Positions 27,801-30,765 of a stretch of 64,000 bases of DNA are shown one piece after another. Made by a program: the position numbers and the translations under genes. This DNA comes from Astropecten irregularis (Eukaryota > Echinodermata > Asteroidea > Paxillosida > Astropectinidae), in contig OZ020255.1 in NCBI GenBank assembly GCA_963971285.1, positions 10,312,931 to 10,376,930 of the forward strand, read 5' to 3'. Numbering within the stretch: the stretch's first letter is position 1; every line of letters starts with the position of its first letter. The notes beneath the pieces were generated by a model. It did no database searches and was not told the DNA's origin. It was given only the letters and a program-made list of their open reading frames with translations.

Positions 27801-30183
27801 ACTCACATATGATCCAAGCCGGGATCGAACCTGGGCCACATTGGTGAGAGGCGAGTGCCTAAAGCACTTGCTACCTATGCCCCCATGTGGTTAGATTCCC
27901 TGCCAGGTGAATTCTCTCTATAAGAGAACCTACTGGTAAAGATCCACATGACACATGGTTGCGTCAGATGGATTGTTATTTTGCTGAGATGGGGATGGGT
28001 CGCTTGGCTGCCATAGGGGGATGGCCATCAGAAGACAAGGACTGACCAATGGTTCTTATGTCCACAGTCACTTCAAGGCCTGACCAATGGATCATCGATA
28101 TCCCTGGTCACTTCTACCGTAACTAGACGGCGCCATAAGGCTTCTCCTACATGTATGTCCATCTTGGTTCATCAACATTATTCTCATCAACCCTACCATG
28201 GTTCTACTCACACTCTTCATTACTTTTGTAATTCCATTACTCATATGTATACTATTTTTCTGTACAGATCAACAAACACAATAAGTGCGCAGAGAGGGCG
28301 CTGTTAGTGACAGACAAGTTCATCTACAAGCTGGATCCCAAGAAAAACTTCAAGCCTATGAGGATCGGCACGCACATATCGGAGGTGAGTGCAGATAGGC
28401 TTCAATTCTTATTACATAAGGGTTTACGAAATGGAGGCTCAGACTCCGTCTGAGGCTCCGGGTCATTTTCAATGATTTCATGTATCCATTCTGAAATAAC
28501 GGGTATACAAAACGGAGGCTCGGGCTCGGGCTCCGTCTCAGGCTCCAGCTCCATTTCAATGATTTCATGTATCCATTCTGAAATAACAGGAATCAGAAAA
28601 GAGGCTTTTGGCTGCAGTTTGGAAGTAGATTTGAAAAGGAAAACAGAGCTTCAGCTTCAATGAATAACCACAACCTATATTTTCAGTATATGGATGTCAG
28701 AGCTGGAGCCTGAGCTTGAGCCTGAGCCCGAGCCTCTTTTTCGTAAACGCCCACAAGGCCCTTCAACCCACCCCAGGGACAAACTTGTTTGTTTTAATAC
28801 ATTATTTGTCATTATTTAATTGATTGATTGATGTTCCTATTTCTGCAGGTGACAGGTATGAGCATAACTCCAGGCTCTGATCAATTAATTATCCTACACC
28901 TGTCAGGAGACAATGACATCGTAGTAGGACTGACCAGTACCAGAGGAGAGAACAGAGTACCTGAGTTGATCGGTGTGCTATGCAGGCAATGGATCATGTA
29001 AGTAGGAAATGAGTTTATAGGAAGTTTGTGAAGATACTTTGCTTATTTCTCTGAAAAAAGGAAAACAAGGGCTGTGGTTTTAGTGGTCTGGCGTGTCGAA
29101 CTCAAGGTTTTGTGGTCAATCTACAGATTGTGGGTTCAAATCCAGCCATGGGTTAGTGGTGCTTGCAATTTTGGCAATACGCTTTGTCACATAATTGCTC
29201 CTCTTCACCCAGGTGTAAATGGGTACCTGTGAGGGTAGAGATGACTTTGTTATTTGATTAGCCTCTGTGCACTGAATACGGTAGCCGGGGCTGTATGCTC
29301 CCCAGAGAGCTGAGGTGGTTTCTGAAATGTAAATTATGGCCTGATGTCCAGGGATAATAATATGTAAAGTGTATAGAGAATCTTTTATGATTATGTGGTA
29401 TACAAGTAGATACTTCTACTGCTACTACAAACTGTTGCCAAATGGCTTTTTGATAAAGATCCTGCTAGAATCGAAATGTTAAGCCCTCCTAACTCCAAGC
29501 AAAAGCTTCAATTACATCAAAAATTAATTTACGTGTTGCTTGAATTAGGAGGGCCTGACATTTCGATCATAGCAGGATCTTTCTCAATGGATAAAATGAC
29601 AACATGACAAGAATGTAATATTATGAAGGCAGAGTTGAAGCCAAAGTCAAAGAAGTTTGGAAGAAACATTTACACTGCTAATCAAGTAAGGGAAATTCCA
29701 AACAAAGACAGTTTTAAGCCTGCTCCAAGCAGGCTAACTATTTTAAGACTGGCTAAGCAGTAGGACTGCTTCATTGCAATGGTCTAACTCATGGACCAAC
29801 TAGGTCTAAGCCCTTTAAGACTGGCTAAAGCATTAAGACCGCTTATTGCAATCCACCTCTGAAGTGCGACGAAATAAAAAGTGTGATAAGTACGAACCGA
29901 GAATTTTATGGTGATTAAGCAAACCGATCCACATACCGATTGTCATCGTGTTATTAAGCCTCAAATCTTTCTCAAAAATCAACAATGTTAAGAATCTGGT
30001 TTTGTTTTGTTTTTGGTTTGCAGGATGAAGAAACGTGAGTTGCGATTGATTGTCACGCCCACCCTTCACTGCCAACTGGGCAAGCACCAGAAGACGATCA
30101 GTGTCCAGAAAGTCTCTGCCAACCGTCCTGTCTTCAAAAAGGAAGGTCAGAATTTAGTACTTCTCTGGCCGACGGAGGCCTAA
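2184..30183 (+). CDS. MYO1D: Unconventional myosin-Id (class I myosin), 3' 19 exons, 5'-partial
   Basis: Monomeric actin-based motor that binds membranes through a basic TH1 tail. The Id class controls left-right chirality in Drosophila (Myo31DF) and in vertebrates. Coding exons: 2184-2392, 3266-3359, 4519-4684, 13290-13436, 14499-14618, 15421-15627, 16666-16808, 18199-18424, 19082-19212, 20737-20866, 21443-21520, 22195-22361, 23409-23616, 24482-24705, 25701-25845, 27319-27420, 28268-28384, 28849-28997, 30024-30183. The pieces join without a frame break to 973 residues plus stop. Human MYO1D is 1006 residues and aligns from residue 33, so about 32 N-terminal residues lie outside. Seen: P-loop GESGSGKT (70-77 of the fragment), switch [10 protein letters not shown] (124-132), switch II DIYGFE (351-356), Glu at the TEDS position (294), IQ motif after 670, TH1 tail from about 720. 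The class I.d call rests on remembered family sequence. MYO1G is the vertebrate sister, and an invertebrate single copy would be ancestral to both. Confidence 0.96.
2391..2783 (-). mobile_element. Fam-T MITE overlapping the exon 1 splice donor
   Basis: Ends ATTACCTTTAA at 2783. The interior has the family modules TCTACCACCACCATCTTCAT and TTCTGGATAAATACACC. The left terminus aligns as AGGTAATAATCATAATTTGG with the family end AGGTAATATCATACTTTGG (compare 42213), so the family match starts at the exon-intron junction. The left TTAA is absent. Confidence 0.85.
2813..2862. mobile_element. Fam-G fragment
   Basis: GGGCCTTTCTCAAAGCTCAG followed by CTCCAGCTCAGGCACAGGCTC, one terminus of the hexamer-ended family without its partner. 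Confidence 0.55.
2866..3050. mobile_element. One arm of a GGGTGTC-ended MITE
   Basis: Matches the right arm of the element at 33756-34204 (AATTGGTCATATTTTCGCC, CCAATTTCAGCCCGATTTTG, ending GAGACACCCTGTATA). The ends resemble those of Tc1/mariner-type elements that target TA. That class is inference. Confidence 0.65.
3266..3359 (+). CDS. MYO1D: MYO1D exon 2 (P-loop)
   Basis: Completes Gly70 and encodes residues 71-100. It carries the phosphate-binding loop GESGSGKT and the following helix [15 protein letters not shown], the ATP-binding core of every myosin. The acceptor is acgctcaag and the donor is gaaag|gtaaat, in phase 2. It is the second shortest exon of the gene. Confidence 0.96.
3360..4288. 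other. Intron 2-3 single-copy DNA
   Basis: AT-rich intron sequence with TACATGTA strings and poly-T tracts. I see no exon, RNA gene or repeat copy here. Confidence 0.6.
4289..4466. mobile_element. ATCTGATTTCA-type repeat, copy 1
   Basis: Begins GGGATAAGATTTCTCAG and ends GGTCAATCTCATCCCT, with internal TTTCAGACTTTTTATG and TCAGCTGTTTTCAGAC. Other copies are at 6153 and 23626. Short inverted ends GGGATGAGATT/AATCTCATCCC suggest a MITE. It ends about 50 bases before exon 3. Confidence 0.75.
4519..4684 (+). CDS. MYO1D: MYO1D exon 3 (switch I)
   Basis: Completes Arg101 and encodes residues 102-156. It holds switch I (NDNSSRFGK), whose Ser and Arg coordinate Mg-ATP and form the salt bridge with switch II, then the strands up to [11 protein letters not shown]. 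The start at the A of AGTGAAA is fixed by the phase of exon 2. The donor is gagaag|gtaagc. The intron after it is the largest in the gene, about 8.6 kb. Confidence 0.96.
4744..5168. mobile_element. GCACTGGACTT-ended repeat
   Basis: Contains repeated GTCCGCACTGGACTT motifs and the inverted AAAGTCCAGTGCAGAC. The part 4989-5165 recurs at 30592-30765 (AATTCTTCCTGGGCAGAAG). Probably a MITE; no coding capacity. Confidence 0.65.
5327..5696. mobile_element. Fam-T MITE, diverged
   Basis: Opens CTATCATACTTTGGTAGG and ends CAAAGTATGATACTACC plus TTTAA. The interior has the family motif TTTACCTATAACTTTGCAGG, with much of the middle diverged. Confidence 0.75.
6153..6312. mobile_element. ATCTGATTTCA-type repeat, copy 2
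   Basis: GGGATGAGATTTCTCAGATT onwards matches copies 4289 and 23626. The right end stops at the TTTTCTCAT position, so it is truncated. Confidence 0.7.
6558..6706. mobile_element. Long-hairpin MITE (about 63-bp arms)
   Basis: Left arm GGCCGATTTCACTAACGC through CGCTAAACGGAAAAT; right arm is its inverse complement, ending GTTAGTGAAATCGGCCCC, with only a handful of mismatches and a short spacer. Transcribed, it would fold into one long hairpin. Confidence 0.85.
7000..7057. mobile_element. Fam-A right-end fragment
   Basis: TTTTGTGCTAAGCAGCTC followed by TATGAAATTGGTCCC; no left half is seen. Confidence 0.6.
7100..10260. other. Intron 3 single-copy stretch
   Basis: About 3.2 kb of AT-rich sequence with ACATGTA strings. 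I see no exon with splice sites, no RNA gene and no family copy I can name. Open frames here are short and show no recognisable domain. Confidence 0.55.
10261..10536. mobile_element. Fam-A MITE, 'TTAAGC' subfamily
   Basis: Starts GAGACCAATTCCATAGAGCT, ends GCTCTATGGATCTGGCCCC. The interior GGTAATCCTGTTTGATCA and CATCACATGAGCATT matches 46179. A CATGTA run is expanded inside it. Confidence 0.8.
10716..10954. mobile_element. Fam-A MITE, 'TTAAGC' subfamily, inverse orientation
   Basis: Starts GGGTCCAATTTCATAGAGC and ends CTCTATGAAATTGGGCCC. The interior TCTTCCTTGACCGAACAGG is the complement of the copy at 10261. Confidence 0.85.
11480..11610 (+). repeat. Fam-H: two hammerhead-like hairpins in tandem
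   Basis: Two copies of GATCCGGCTAGGACCGAAAC / GATCCGGCTAAAAACGAAAC followed by GTCAGGCCCTC and GTCAGACCCTC, each with AAGCATTCAATAAAATT downstream. Both hairpin stems have mismatches. Confidence 0.65.
11937..12152 (+). mobile_element. SINE-1, tRNA-like head
   Basis: The head GGGCTGGATTGCTCAGTTGG through GGTTTGAATCCCGCTCCAG has A-box and B-box promoter motifs of RNA polymerase III. Flanks (AACAAAGATAATTGACTATT and TTTGTTCACTTTTCAATGA) are shared with copies at 16905 and 17445, so this is an interspersed element and not a tRNA gene. Confidence 0.85.
12381..12766. mobile_element. Fam-T MITE, variant with GGACTCAACAGTTCG module
   Basis: Starts TTTAAAGGGAGCATATAGG and ends AATCATGTATTGTACC. The left half (GAAAATGGACTCAACAG, CATCCGAACGATTTTTGG-type) recurs at 47863. 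The right half (GACTCAGATGTCCGATTGAG) is the module shared with 32091, 53102 and 61392. Confidence 0.75.
12770..12900 (-). mobile_element. SINE-1 fragment
   Basis: Inverse of the SINE-1 right part: CAAATAACCACAAGG, then AAAAGTGAACAAAG, then the B-box complement GGGATTCGAACC. The head is incomplete. Confidence 0.7.
12959..13125. mobile_element. 167-bp TIR MITE, pogo/Tigger-like ends
   Basis: Inverted ends AGTGGAATGCCACTATAACG and CGTTATAGTGGCATTCCACT, each flanked by TA, as expected of Tc1/mariner-superfamily insertion. The CAGTGGAA...CTATAACGAAC terminus is typical of pogo/Tigger elements. Non-autonomous; no transposase. Confidence 0.85.
13290..13436 (+). CDS. MYO1D: MYO1D exon 4 (upper motor)
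   Basis: Encodes residues 157-205, beginning [20 protein letters not shown], the conserved segment after switch I. It matches human MYO1[21 protein letters not shown]. The donor is chosen as ggtgag|gtagga because the phase-0 join to the next exon keeps the frame, whereas the nearer gtgagg would give a stop. A Fam-G repeat starts about 40 bases into the intron. Confidence 0.95.
13479..13712. mobile_element. Fam-G MITE
   Basis: Left end GGCTCTGGCTCAGGCTCCGG, then TTTCATGAATCCATTCTAAG, GGCTTTTGGCTGCGG and AAGAAAACAGAGCTTCAGC; right end is the complement hexamers GCCAGAGCCTGAGCC. It lies just after the donor of exon 4. Read through, it would encode a Gly-Ser run that is not part of the protein. 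Confidence 0.85.
13946..14314 (+). mobile_element. Fam-T MITE, near full length
   Basis: TTAA then AGGTAGTATCATACTTTG on the left; CCAAAGTATGATATACCT then TTAA on the right. The interior has TTACAGGGTATGAAGATGG and GAGAAAAGACTTAAGAAAT modules. Confidence 0.9.
14339..14480 (-). repeat. Fam-H with upstream part
   Basis: AATAAACTGCTGCAAACTGC and CCAAAATAATGACCTG, then GGAGTTAGGAGGGCCTGAC, then TTTCAATCCTAGCAGGATC. It reads as the inverse of the GATCCTGCTAGGATC hairpin. The longer upstream part suggests a larger parent element. Confidence 0.65.
14499..14618 (+). CDS. MYO1D: MYO1D exon 5 (upper motor)
   Basis: Encodes residues 206-245, including [15 protein letters not shown], equivalent to the human helix EEIQTVYKILAAILHL. 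The acceptor is gtttcttcag and the donor is catctg|gtgagt, both phase 0. The N-terminal half of the exon ([14 protein letters not shown]) is the less conserved surface region. Confidence 0.95.
14760..14932 (-). mobile_element. SINE-3-like tRNA-headed element
   Basis: Read on the minus strand, the head has GGCGTAGCGGTTC (A-box-like) and AGGTTCAAGTCC (B-box), followed by a TTTTCCTCCCACCTCTAAAA body. Similar body motifs occur in other tRNA-derived SINEs. Confidence 0.6.
14940..15110 (-). repeat. Fam-H copy with tail
   Basis: GGGCCTGACGTAAACGATC, TTAGCAGGATCATCC and then the tail GACAAGAACATGCAAGTG ... GATGAGAGGATCAG, shared with 25205-25300. Confidence 0.55.
15421..15627 (+). CDS. MYO1D: MYO1D exon 6 (TEDS-rule region)
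   Basis: Encodes residues 246-314, from GNIHFQSDD to YYGRDAFGK. The residue 16 positions before DAFGK is Glu294. By the TEDS rule an acidic residue here means the motor should not need heavy-chain phosphorylation, and human MYO1D has Asp at the same place. Acceptor gtcctcag, donor ggcaag|gtaaag, phase 0. A LINE remnant with an internal tandem triplication lies just downstream in the intron. Confidence 0.95.
15722..16220 (-). mobile_element. LINE ORF2 C-terminal remnant with tandem triplication
   Basis: On the minus strand, pieces read [43 protein letters not shown] and [20 protein letters not shown], the style of the C-terminus of non-LTR retrotransposon reverse transcriptases. A unit of 88-91 bp (15788-16055, GATCCAGCATGCAGGAGC start) is repeated three times. 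The lengths are not all multiples of three, so the copies fall into different frames. A fragment, not functional. Confidence 0.7.
16350..16591. mobile_element. Fam-G MITE
   Basis: GGGCCTTTCTCAAAGCTTGG, then GGCTCCCGCTCC hexamers; right end GAGCCGAGCTTTGAGAAATG. It sits about 75 bases before exon 7. Confidence 0.85.
16666..16808 (+). CDS. MYO1D: MYO1D exon 7 (switch II)
   Basis: Encodes residues 315-361 and two bases of Ser362. It begins [15 protein letters not shown] and ends with [16 protein letters not shown], containing switch II (DIYGFE), which closes over the gamma-phosphate. The acceptor is ttgtctcag and the donor is aacag|gtaagt. Confidence 0.96.
16905..17085 (-). mobile_element. SINE-1, minus orientation
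   Basis: Minus-strand head GGCTGGAAAGCTCAGTTGGT through GGTTCGAATCCAGCTCCAG, with SINE-1 flanks (ATTGACTGCCAAG-type and TTTGTTC). Starts about 95 bases after the exon 7 donor. Confidence 0.85.
17241..17345. repeat. Fam-H, two hammerhead-like hairpins head to head
   Basis: GGAGTTAGGAGGGCCTGATG ... GATCCTAACAGGATC is followed by the inverse GGATCCTGTTAGGGTCGAAA ... GTCAGGCCGTCCTTACTCC. The whole is a 105-bp near-palindrome. Confidence 0.75.
17445..17640 (+). mobile_element. SINE-1
   Basis: Head GGGCTGGATGTATAGCTCAG ... GGTTCGAATCCCGCTCCAG. Left flank AACAAAGATAATTGACTATT, right flank TTTCTTTGTTCACTTTTCAA. The best-preserved Pol III boxes of the copies seen. Confidence 0.88.
17641..17800 (+). 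repeat. Fam-H with 3' part
   Basis: GGATCTTTATCAAAAGCTTT then GATAAAGATCCTGCTAGGATC, GAAACGCGTCAGGCCGTCC and TTATTACTTGTATTG. The hairpin GATCCT-GCT-AGGATC is perfect. Confidence 0.75.
18199..18424 (+). CDS. MYO1D: MYO1D exon 8 (relay helix)
   Basis: Encodes [17 protein letters not shown] and the following relay helix and loop (residues 363-437), ending NVGKVTDK. This region carries the switch II movement to the converter and is nearly identical between class I myosins. The acceptor is ctgtcttttcag and the donor is gataag|gtaggt. It is the longest coding exon of the gene in this window. Confidence 0.96.
18778..19076 (-). mobile_element. LINE C-terminal remnant
   Basis: Minus-strand reading gives [20 protein letters not shown] and [18 protein letters not shown], the cysteine-containing C-terminal block of non-LTR retrotransposon reverse transcriptases (CxCG...QTxxHLLxCP). 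A short 3' fragment. It abuts the acceptor of exon 9. Confidence 0.75.
19082..19212 (+). CDS. MYO1D: MYO1D exon 9 (lower motor)
   Basis: Encodes residues 438-480 plus two bases of Met481: [16 protein letters not shown] through [13 protein letters not shown]. The HYAGDV strand is a hallmark of myosin heads. The acceptor gttgtggcag follows directly on an antisense LINE fragment. The donor is gtcat|gtgagt. Confidence 0.95.
19228..19420. mobile_element. SINE-3 fragment
   Basis: An (ATA)n tail, then GCCTTGGCTGCCAGCCATAT, TATATGATCACGGAGCACAG and GATCGAAAGTGTTTG, matching the body of the better copy at 27530-27890. The tRNA-like head is missing. Confidence 0.65.
20254..20420 (-). repeat. Fam-P terminal part
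   Basis: CAATTGGTATGTGGATCG and TTTGCGGAAACACCATGTAA, then TCGTACTTTC. This is the inverse of the Fam-P tail at 20590-20660. Immediately downstream, CTGAGGACGAACTGTTCGAAAC resembles a degraded hammerhead-like core. Confidence 0.6.
20510..20665 (+). repeat. Fam-P element fragment carrying the hammerhead-like motif
   Basis: TCTCGTAAGGTCTCAACG and the motif at 20544 are followed by CTTATGAGAAGTGCGAAAGT, ATTTCCGCAAACCGATCC and ACATGTATCAGAC. The tail recurs at 26880-27070, 29865-29985, 30480-30590 and 44505-44600. Confidence 0.65.
20544..20589 (+). ncRNA. Hammerhead-ribozyme-like motif with intact core (Fam-P)
   Basis: Stem I GGTCTC (20544-20549) pairs with GAGACC (20584-20589). CTGATGA (20550-20556) equals the invariant C3-A9 core. 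Stem II is GATT/AATC (20558-20561 with 20572-20575) closing a loop. GAAA (20576-20579) equals G12-A15.1. TGTT (20580-20583) would form a minimal stem III and the NUH cleavage triplet GUU. One extra U before stem II departs from the consensus. Type I hammerheads with tiny stem III are known in Penelope-like elements. Activity here is inference. Confidence 0.5.
20737..20866 (+). CDS. MYO1D: MYO1D exon 10 (lower motor)
   Basis: Completes Met481 and encodes residues 482-524: [20 protein letters not shown] through [11 protein letters not shown]. It matches human [18 protein letters not shown]. The acceptor is tgtctgcag and the donor is accgag|gtaaga. Confidence 0.96.
20950..21330 (-). mobile_element. 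SINE-2 (class II tRNA-like head)
   Basis: Minus-strand head GGAGTGCTGTGGCCTAGCGG ... GTGGGTTCGAATCCAGCCAT resembles a tRNA with a long variable arm (Leu/Ser type). The body TACCTGCGAGGGTAG and GTATACTCCCCAGGGAG-type, and a TATTATTATTATCATG tail, match the copy at 29068. Confidence 0.85.
21443..21520 (+). CDS. MYO1D: MYO1D exon 11 (26 codons)
   Basis: Encodes [20 protein letters not shown] and KNLASK (residues 525-550), equivalent to the human segment [20 protein letters not shown]. This is the helix before the actin-contacting loop. The acceptor is gaatgtag and the donor is tccaag|gtaaat, phase 0 on both sides. It is the shortest exon. Confidence 0.95.
22195..22361 (+). CDS. MYO1D: MYO1D exon 12 (SH1 region)
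   Basis: Encodes [16 protein letters not shown] and the helix [18 protein letters not shown] (residues 551-605), ending in two bases of Arg606. YVRCIKPN and the SH1-helix equivalent [12 protein letters not shown] are diagnostic of myosin motors. The acceptor is ctcctcag and the donor is caaag|gtatga. A 21-bp minisatellite starts about 40 bases into the intron. Confidence 0.96.
22405..22583. repeat. 21-bp minisatellite, left block
   Basis: Imperfect units of the form CATTGCCTTGGTGCCCC plus TGGT, eight or so, immediately after exon 12. Because 21 is divisible by three, several frames stay open, giving repeats such as LVPLVIA. No evidence of translation. Interrupted by a Fam-A MITE at 22584. 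Confidence 0.9.
22584..22805. mobile_element. Fam-A MITE inside a minisatellite
   Basis: GGGCCAATTTCATAGAGCTG on the left, CAGTTCTTTGAGATTGGCCC on the right. Interior TCTTCCTTGAACAAACAGG matches 10716. The 21-bp repeats continue on both sides. Confidence 0.88.
22806..23105. repeat. 21-bp minisatellite, right block
   Basis: GGTCATTGCCTTGGTGCCCC units continue after the MITE, about 14 imperfect copies, decaying to the right (last clear unit near 23090). Confidence 0.88.
23116..23264. mobile_element. Hairpin MITE with GCAACATTT arms
   Basis: Starts CAGCTGATTTCACGAAATG and ends TTCTTGAAATTGGCTGCTG. The interior repeats TTGCGCAAGTTACGCAAC-type palindromes. Confidence 0.7.
23409..23616 (+). CDS. 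MYO1D: MYO1D exon 13 (converter and start of IQ1)
   Basis: Completes Arg606 and encodes residues 607-675: the converter, the [20 protein letters not shown] motif and the first half of the first IQ motif (IAIFLQK). The acceptor is gtgtctcag and the donor is caaaag|gtagtt. Splitting an IQ motif between exons is usual in class I myosins. Confidence 0.96.
23626..23783. mobile_element. ATCTGATTTCA-type repeat, copy 3
   Basis: GGGATGAGATTTCTCAGATT to TTGGTCAATCTTATCCCTGA, matching copies at 4289 and 6153. Begins ten bases after the exon 13 donor. Confidence 0.78.
24296..24398. repeat. Perfect 29-bp inverted repeat hairpin
   Basis: Left arm 24296-24324 (TGGGAGACTTTTGAGAATCG...) and right arm 24370-24398 are exact inverse complements, separated by 45 bases. 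Related to the hairpin at 63495-63623 (shared CTTTTG-GAGA-TCGGTCTT core and TCAACAG-GCAC). Confidence 0.9.
24482..24705 (+). CDS. MYO1D: MYO1D exon 14 (IQ motifs and start of TH1 tail)
   Basis: Encodes [10 protein letters not shown], the second half of IQ1 and a calmodulin-binding site, then a degenerate second IQ around [16 protein letters not shown], then the start of the TH1 tail ([15 protein letters not shown]). Residues 676-749 plus two bases of Gln750. The acceptor is attgacctag, with a weak pyrimidine tract. The donor is agaca|gtacgt. Confidence 0.95.
24795..25050. mobile_element. Fam-G MITE with expanded GGCTCA hexamer
   Basis: GGGCATTTACGAAACGGAGG, then about six GGCTCA units, the family interior in inverse orientation (TATAGGTTGTGGTTTTTC, TTGAAGCTGAAGCTCTG) and GAGCCTGAGCCTCCGTTTCG at the right. 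Confidence 0.88.
25140..25300 (-). repeat. Fam-H copy with both flanks
   Basis: AATAAACTGCTGCAAACTGC, GCCTGACACGTTACGATCC and TAGCAGGATCTTTATTGAAG, then GACAAGAAGAAAAGAACATG and ATGGATGAGAGGAATCAGG. Confidence 0.65.
25701..25845 (+). CDS. MYO1D: MYO1D exon 15 (TH1 tail)
   Basis: Completes Gln750 and encodes residues 751-798: [19 protein letters not shown] through KWQGNYLAS. Human has WRASQLIKSIP ... WEGNYLAS at the same place. The acceptor follows four TTGA repeats (attgattgattgattggcag). The donor is gcatcg|gtaagg. Confidence 0.95.
25927..26694. mobile_element. Fam-G MITE split by nested insertions
   Basis: Left half 25927-25987 (GGGCCTTTCTCAAAACTTGG ... CCATTCTAAAATAAC) and right half about 26553-26694 (GAGGCTTTTGGCTGCGG ... 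GCTTTGAGAAAGGCCC) join into one family member. About 565 bp is inserted between, itself containing a smaller palindromic element at 26001-26158. Confidence 0.85.
26001..26158. mobile_element. 158-bp palindromic MITE, innermost of a nest
   Basis: Inverted ends AATAGCGCTCCGCACT and AGTGCGGAGCGCTATT, with ACAAACATTG/CAATGTTTGT further in. Flanked on both sides by CAATTCAATTC. Confidence 0.8.
26840..27075. repeat. Fam-P, inverted copies
   Basis: ATGTGGATTGATTTGCGG and AAACACCATGTAATATTCG on the left; AAGTACGAATGACTATTACA and GCAAACTGATCCACATA on the right, with CTAGTCAAAACGTTGAGACC between. No CTGATGA core is left. Confidence 0.65.
27319..27420 (+). CDS. MYO1D: MYO1D exon 16 (TH1 tail)
   Basis: Encodes [20 protein letters not shown] and [14 protein letters not shown] (residues 799-832), within the PH-like fold of the TH1 domain. 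The acceptor is cattgaacag and the donor is atcaag|gtaatc, both phase 0. Confidence 0.93.
27530..27890 (-). mobile_element. SINE-3, near full length
   Basis: Minus-strand head GGGGGCATAGGTAGCAAGTG ... CCAGGTTCGATCCCGGCTTG (tRNA-like boxes), body TCTCCGGGTTCTCCGG and CTGGCAGCCAAGGGTGC, tail CACGATATAAATGTAAT plus TTTATTTATTTTTAT. Confidence 0.82.
28268..28384 (+). CDS. MYO1D: MYO1D exon 17 (TH1 tail, lipid-binding region)
   Basis: Encodes residues 833-871, [20 protein letters not shown] then [19 protein letters not shown]. It corresponds to human [21 protein letters not shown], the beta-strands of the PH-like domain with the basic stretch that contacts acidic phospholipids. The acceptor is ctgtacag and the donor is tcggag|gtgagt. 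Confidence 0.95.
28420..28752. mobile_element. Fam-G MITE with duplicated left third
   Basis: The segment with GATTTCATGTATCCATTCTG occurs twice (near 28479 and 28561), each preceded by GGCTC hexamers, then one interior and the right end GAGCCTGAGCCCGAGCCTC. Follows the donor of exon 17 by about 35 bases. Confidence 0.85.
28849..28997 (+). CDS. MYO1D: MYO1D exon 18 (TH1 tail)
   Basis: Encodes residues 872-920 plus two bases of Met921: [20 protein letters not shown] through [13 protein letters not shown]. It matches human LTGLSVSNGKDQLVVFH ... IGELVGVL. The acceptor is atttctgcag and the donor is atcat|gtaagt. Confidence 0.95.
29068..29425 (+). mobile_element. SINE-2, plus orientation
   Basis: Head TTTTAGTGGTCTGGCGTG ... 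GTGGGTTCAAATCCAGCCAT, body TGGGTACCTGTGAGGGTAG and GGCTGTATGCTCCCCAGAG. Same family as 20950-21330. Confidence 0.82.
29444..29620. repeat. Fam-H pair, head to head
   Basis: The first hairpin has stem I GGCTT (29444-29448) with AAGCC (29481-29485), core TTGATAA, hairpin GATCCTGCTAGAATC, then GAAATGTT. An inverse copy (GGAGGGCCTGAC... at about 29548) follows after 60 bases. Confidence 0.7.
29860..29990. repeat. Fam-P tail
   Basis: GAAGTGCGACGAAATAAAAA, then AGCAAACCGATCCACATACC and TCAAATCTTTCTCAA. Ends about 35 bases before the last MYO1D exon. Confidence 0.6.
30024..30183 (+). CDS. MYO1D: MYO1D last coding exon, with stop codon
   Basis: Completes Met921 and encodes residues 922-973: [19 protein letters not shown] through [17 protein letters not shown], then TAA at 30181-30183. 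It aligns in length with the human end (FTKNRSGFILSVPGN). The acceptor is tggtttgcag. The last six codons and the stop fall in the first unit of a 22-bp minisatellite, so the terminal residues PTEA are repeat-derived. Confidence 0.93.
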
Positions 30184-30384
30184 AGATTGGCTGCCAGAGG
30201 CCAAAAGATTGGCCGACAGAGGCCAAAAGCTTGGTTGATGGAAGCCAAAAGGTTGGCTGCCAGAGGCCAAAATTTTGGCCAACAGGGGCCTACAGATTGG
30301 CCGATGAAGGCCTAAACATTGGCCGACTGAGGCCTAAAGATTGACCAACAGAGGCCAAAAGTTTGGCCGATGAAAGCCAAAAAA
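30165..30384 (+). repeat. 22-bp minisatellite spanning the MYO1D stop codon
   Basis: Exactly ten tandem 22-bp units (30165, 30187, 30209 ... 30363), consensus TTGGCCGACAGAGGCC plus AAAAGA, with substitutions but no indels. Unit 1 is coding and contains the stop TAA. Units 2-10 are 3' UTR. Palindromic GGCC near both ends of the unit gives inverted-repeat potential within each unit. Confidence 0.93.
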
Positions 30385-30469
30385 TGAAAACTCATATATT
30401 ATAGTACTGTTACAGCGTTTCGTCCAAATGATTTTTTATTGTCTGACAAACATAATGTACTTGGGTCTC

Positions 30470-30590
30470 AATAGGCTAGTCGAAACGTTGAGGCCTTACG
30501 AGAAGTGCGACAAAATTAGATGTGCGAAAGTAGGAACGATTCTTACATGGAATTTCCGCAAACCGATCCACATACCAATTGACACCATAG
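30470..30590 (+). repeat. Fam-P fragment
   Basis: GGCTAGTCGAAACGTTGAGG, CCTTACGAGAAGTGCGAC and TTTCCGCAAACCGATCCACA. The part that would carry CTGATGA is missing. Confidence 0.65.
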
Positions 30591-30591
30591 T

Positions 30592-30765
30592 TAAAGTGTC
30601 TCGGGAATTCTTCCTGAGCAGAAGTTGGCCGGTAGAAATGCCCGCAAAATTAACTGAGAGGAAGACTTCTCAAGACATTCGCACTGGACTTAAAATAGGT
30701 AAAGTACCCAGCGTCTCGGTAACTTTGCCTCCTAAAAAATCCAGTGTGGACTGGGCTCAAGCCAA
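30592..30765 (+). mobile_element. Second copy of the GCACTGGACTT repeat
   Basis: AGTGTCTCGGGAATTCTTCC ... GCACTGGACTTAAAATAGG ... AATCCAGTGTGGACTGGG, collinear with 4989-5165. Lies in the region that may be MYO1D 3' UTR. Confidence 0.7.

Noticed and set aside
30145-30150. Possible donor GTCAGA inside the last MYO1D exon (GAAG|gtcaga)
   Set aside because: A weak donor. Reading on gives a C-terminus of the expected length with similarity to the vertebrate end (LVLLW against FILSV), so termination at 30183 is preferred.
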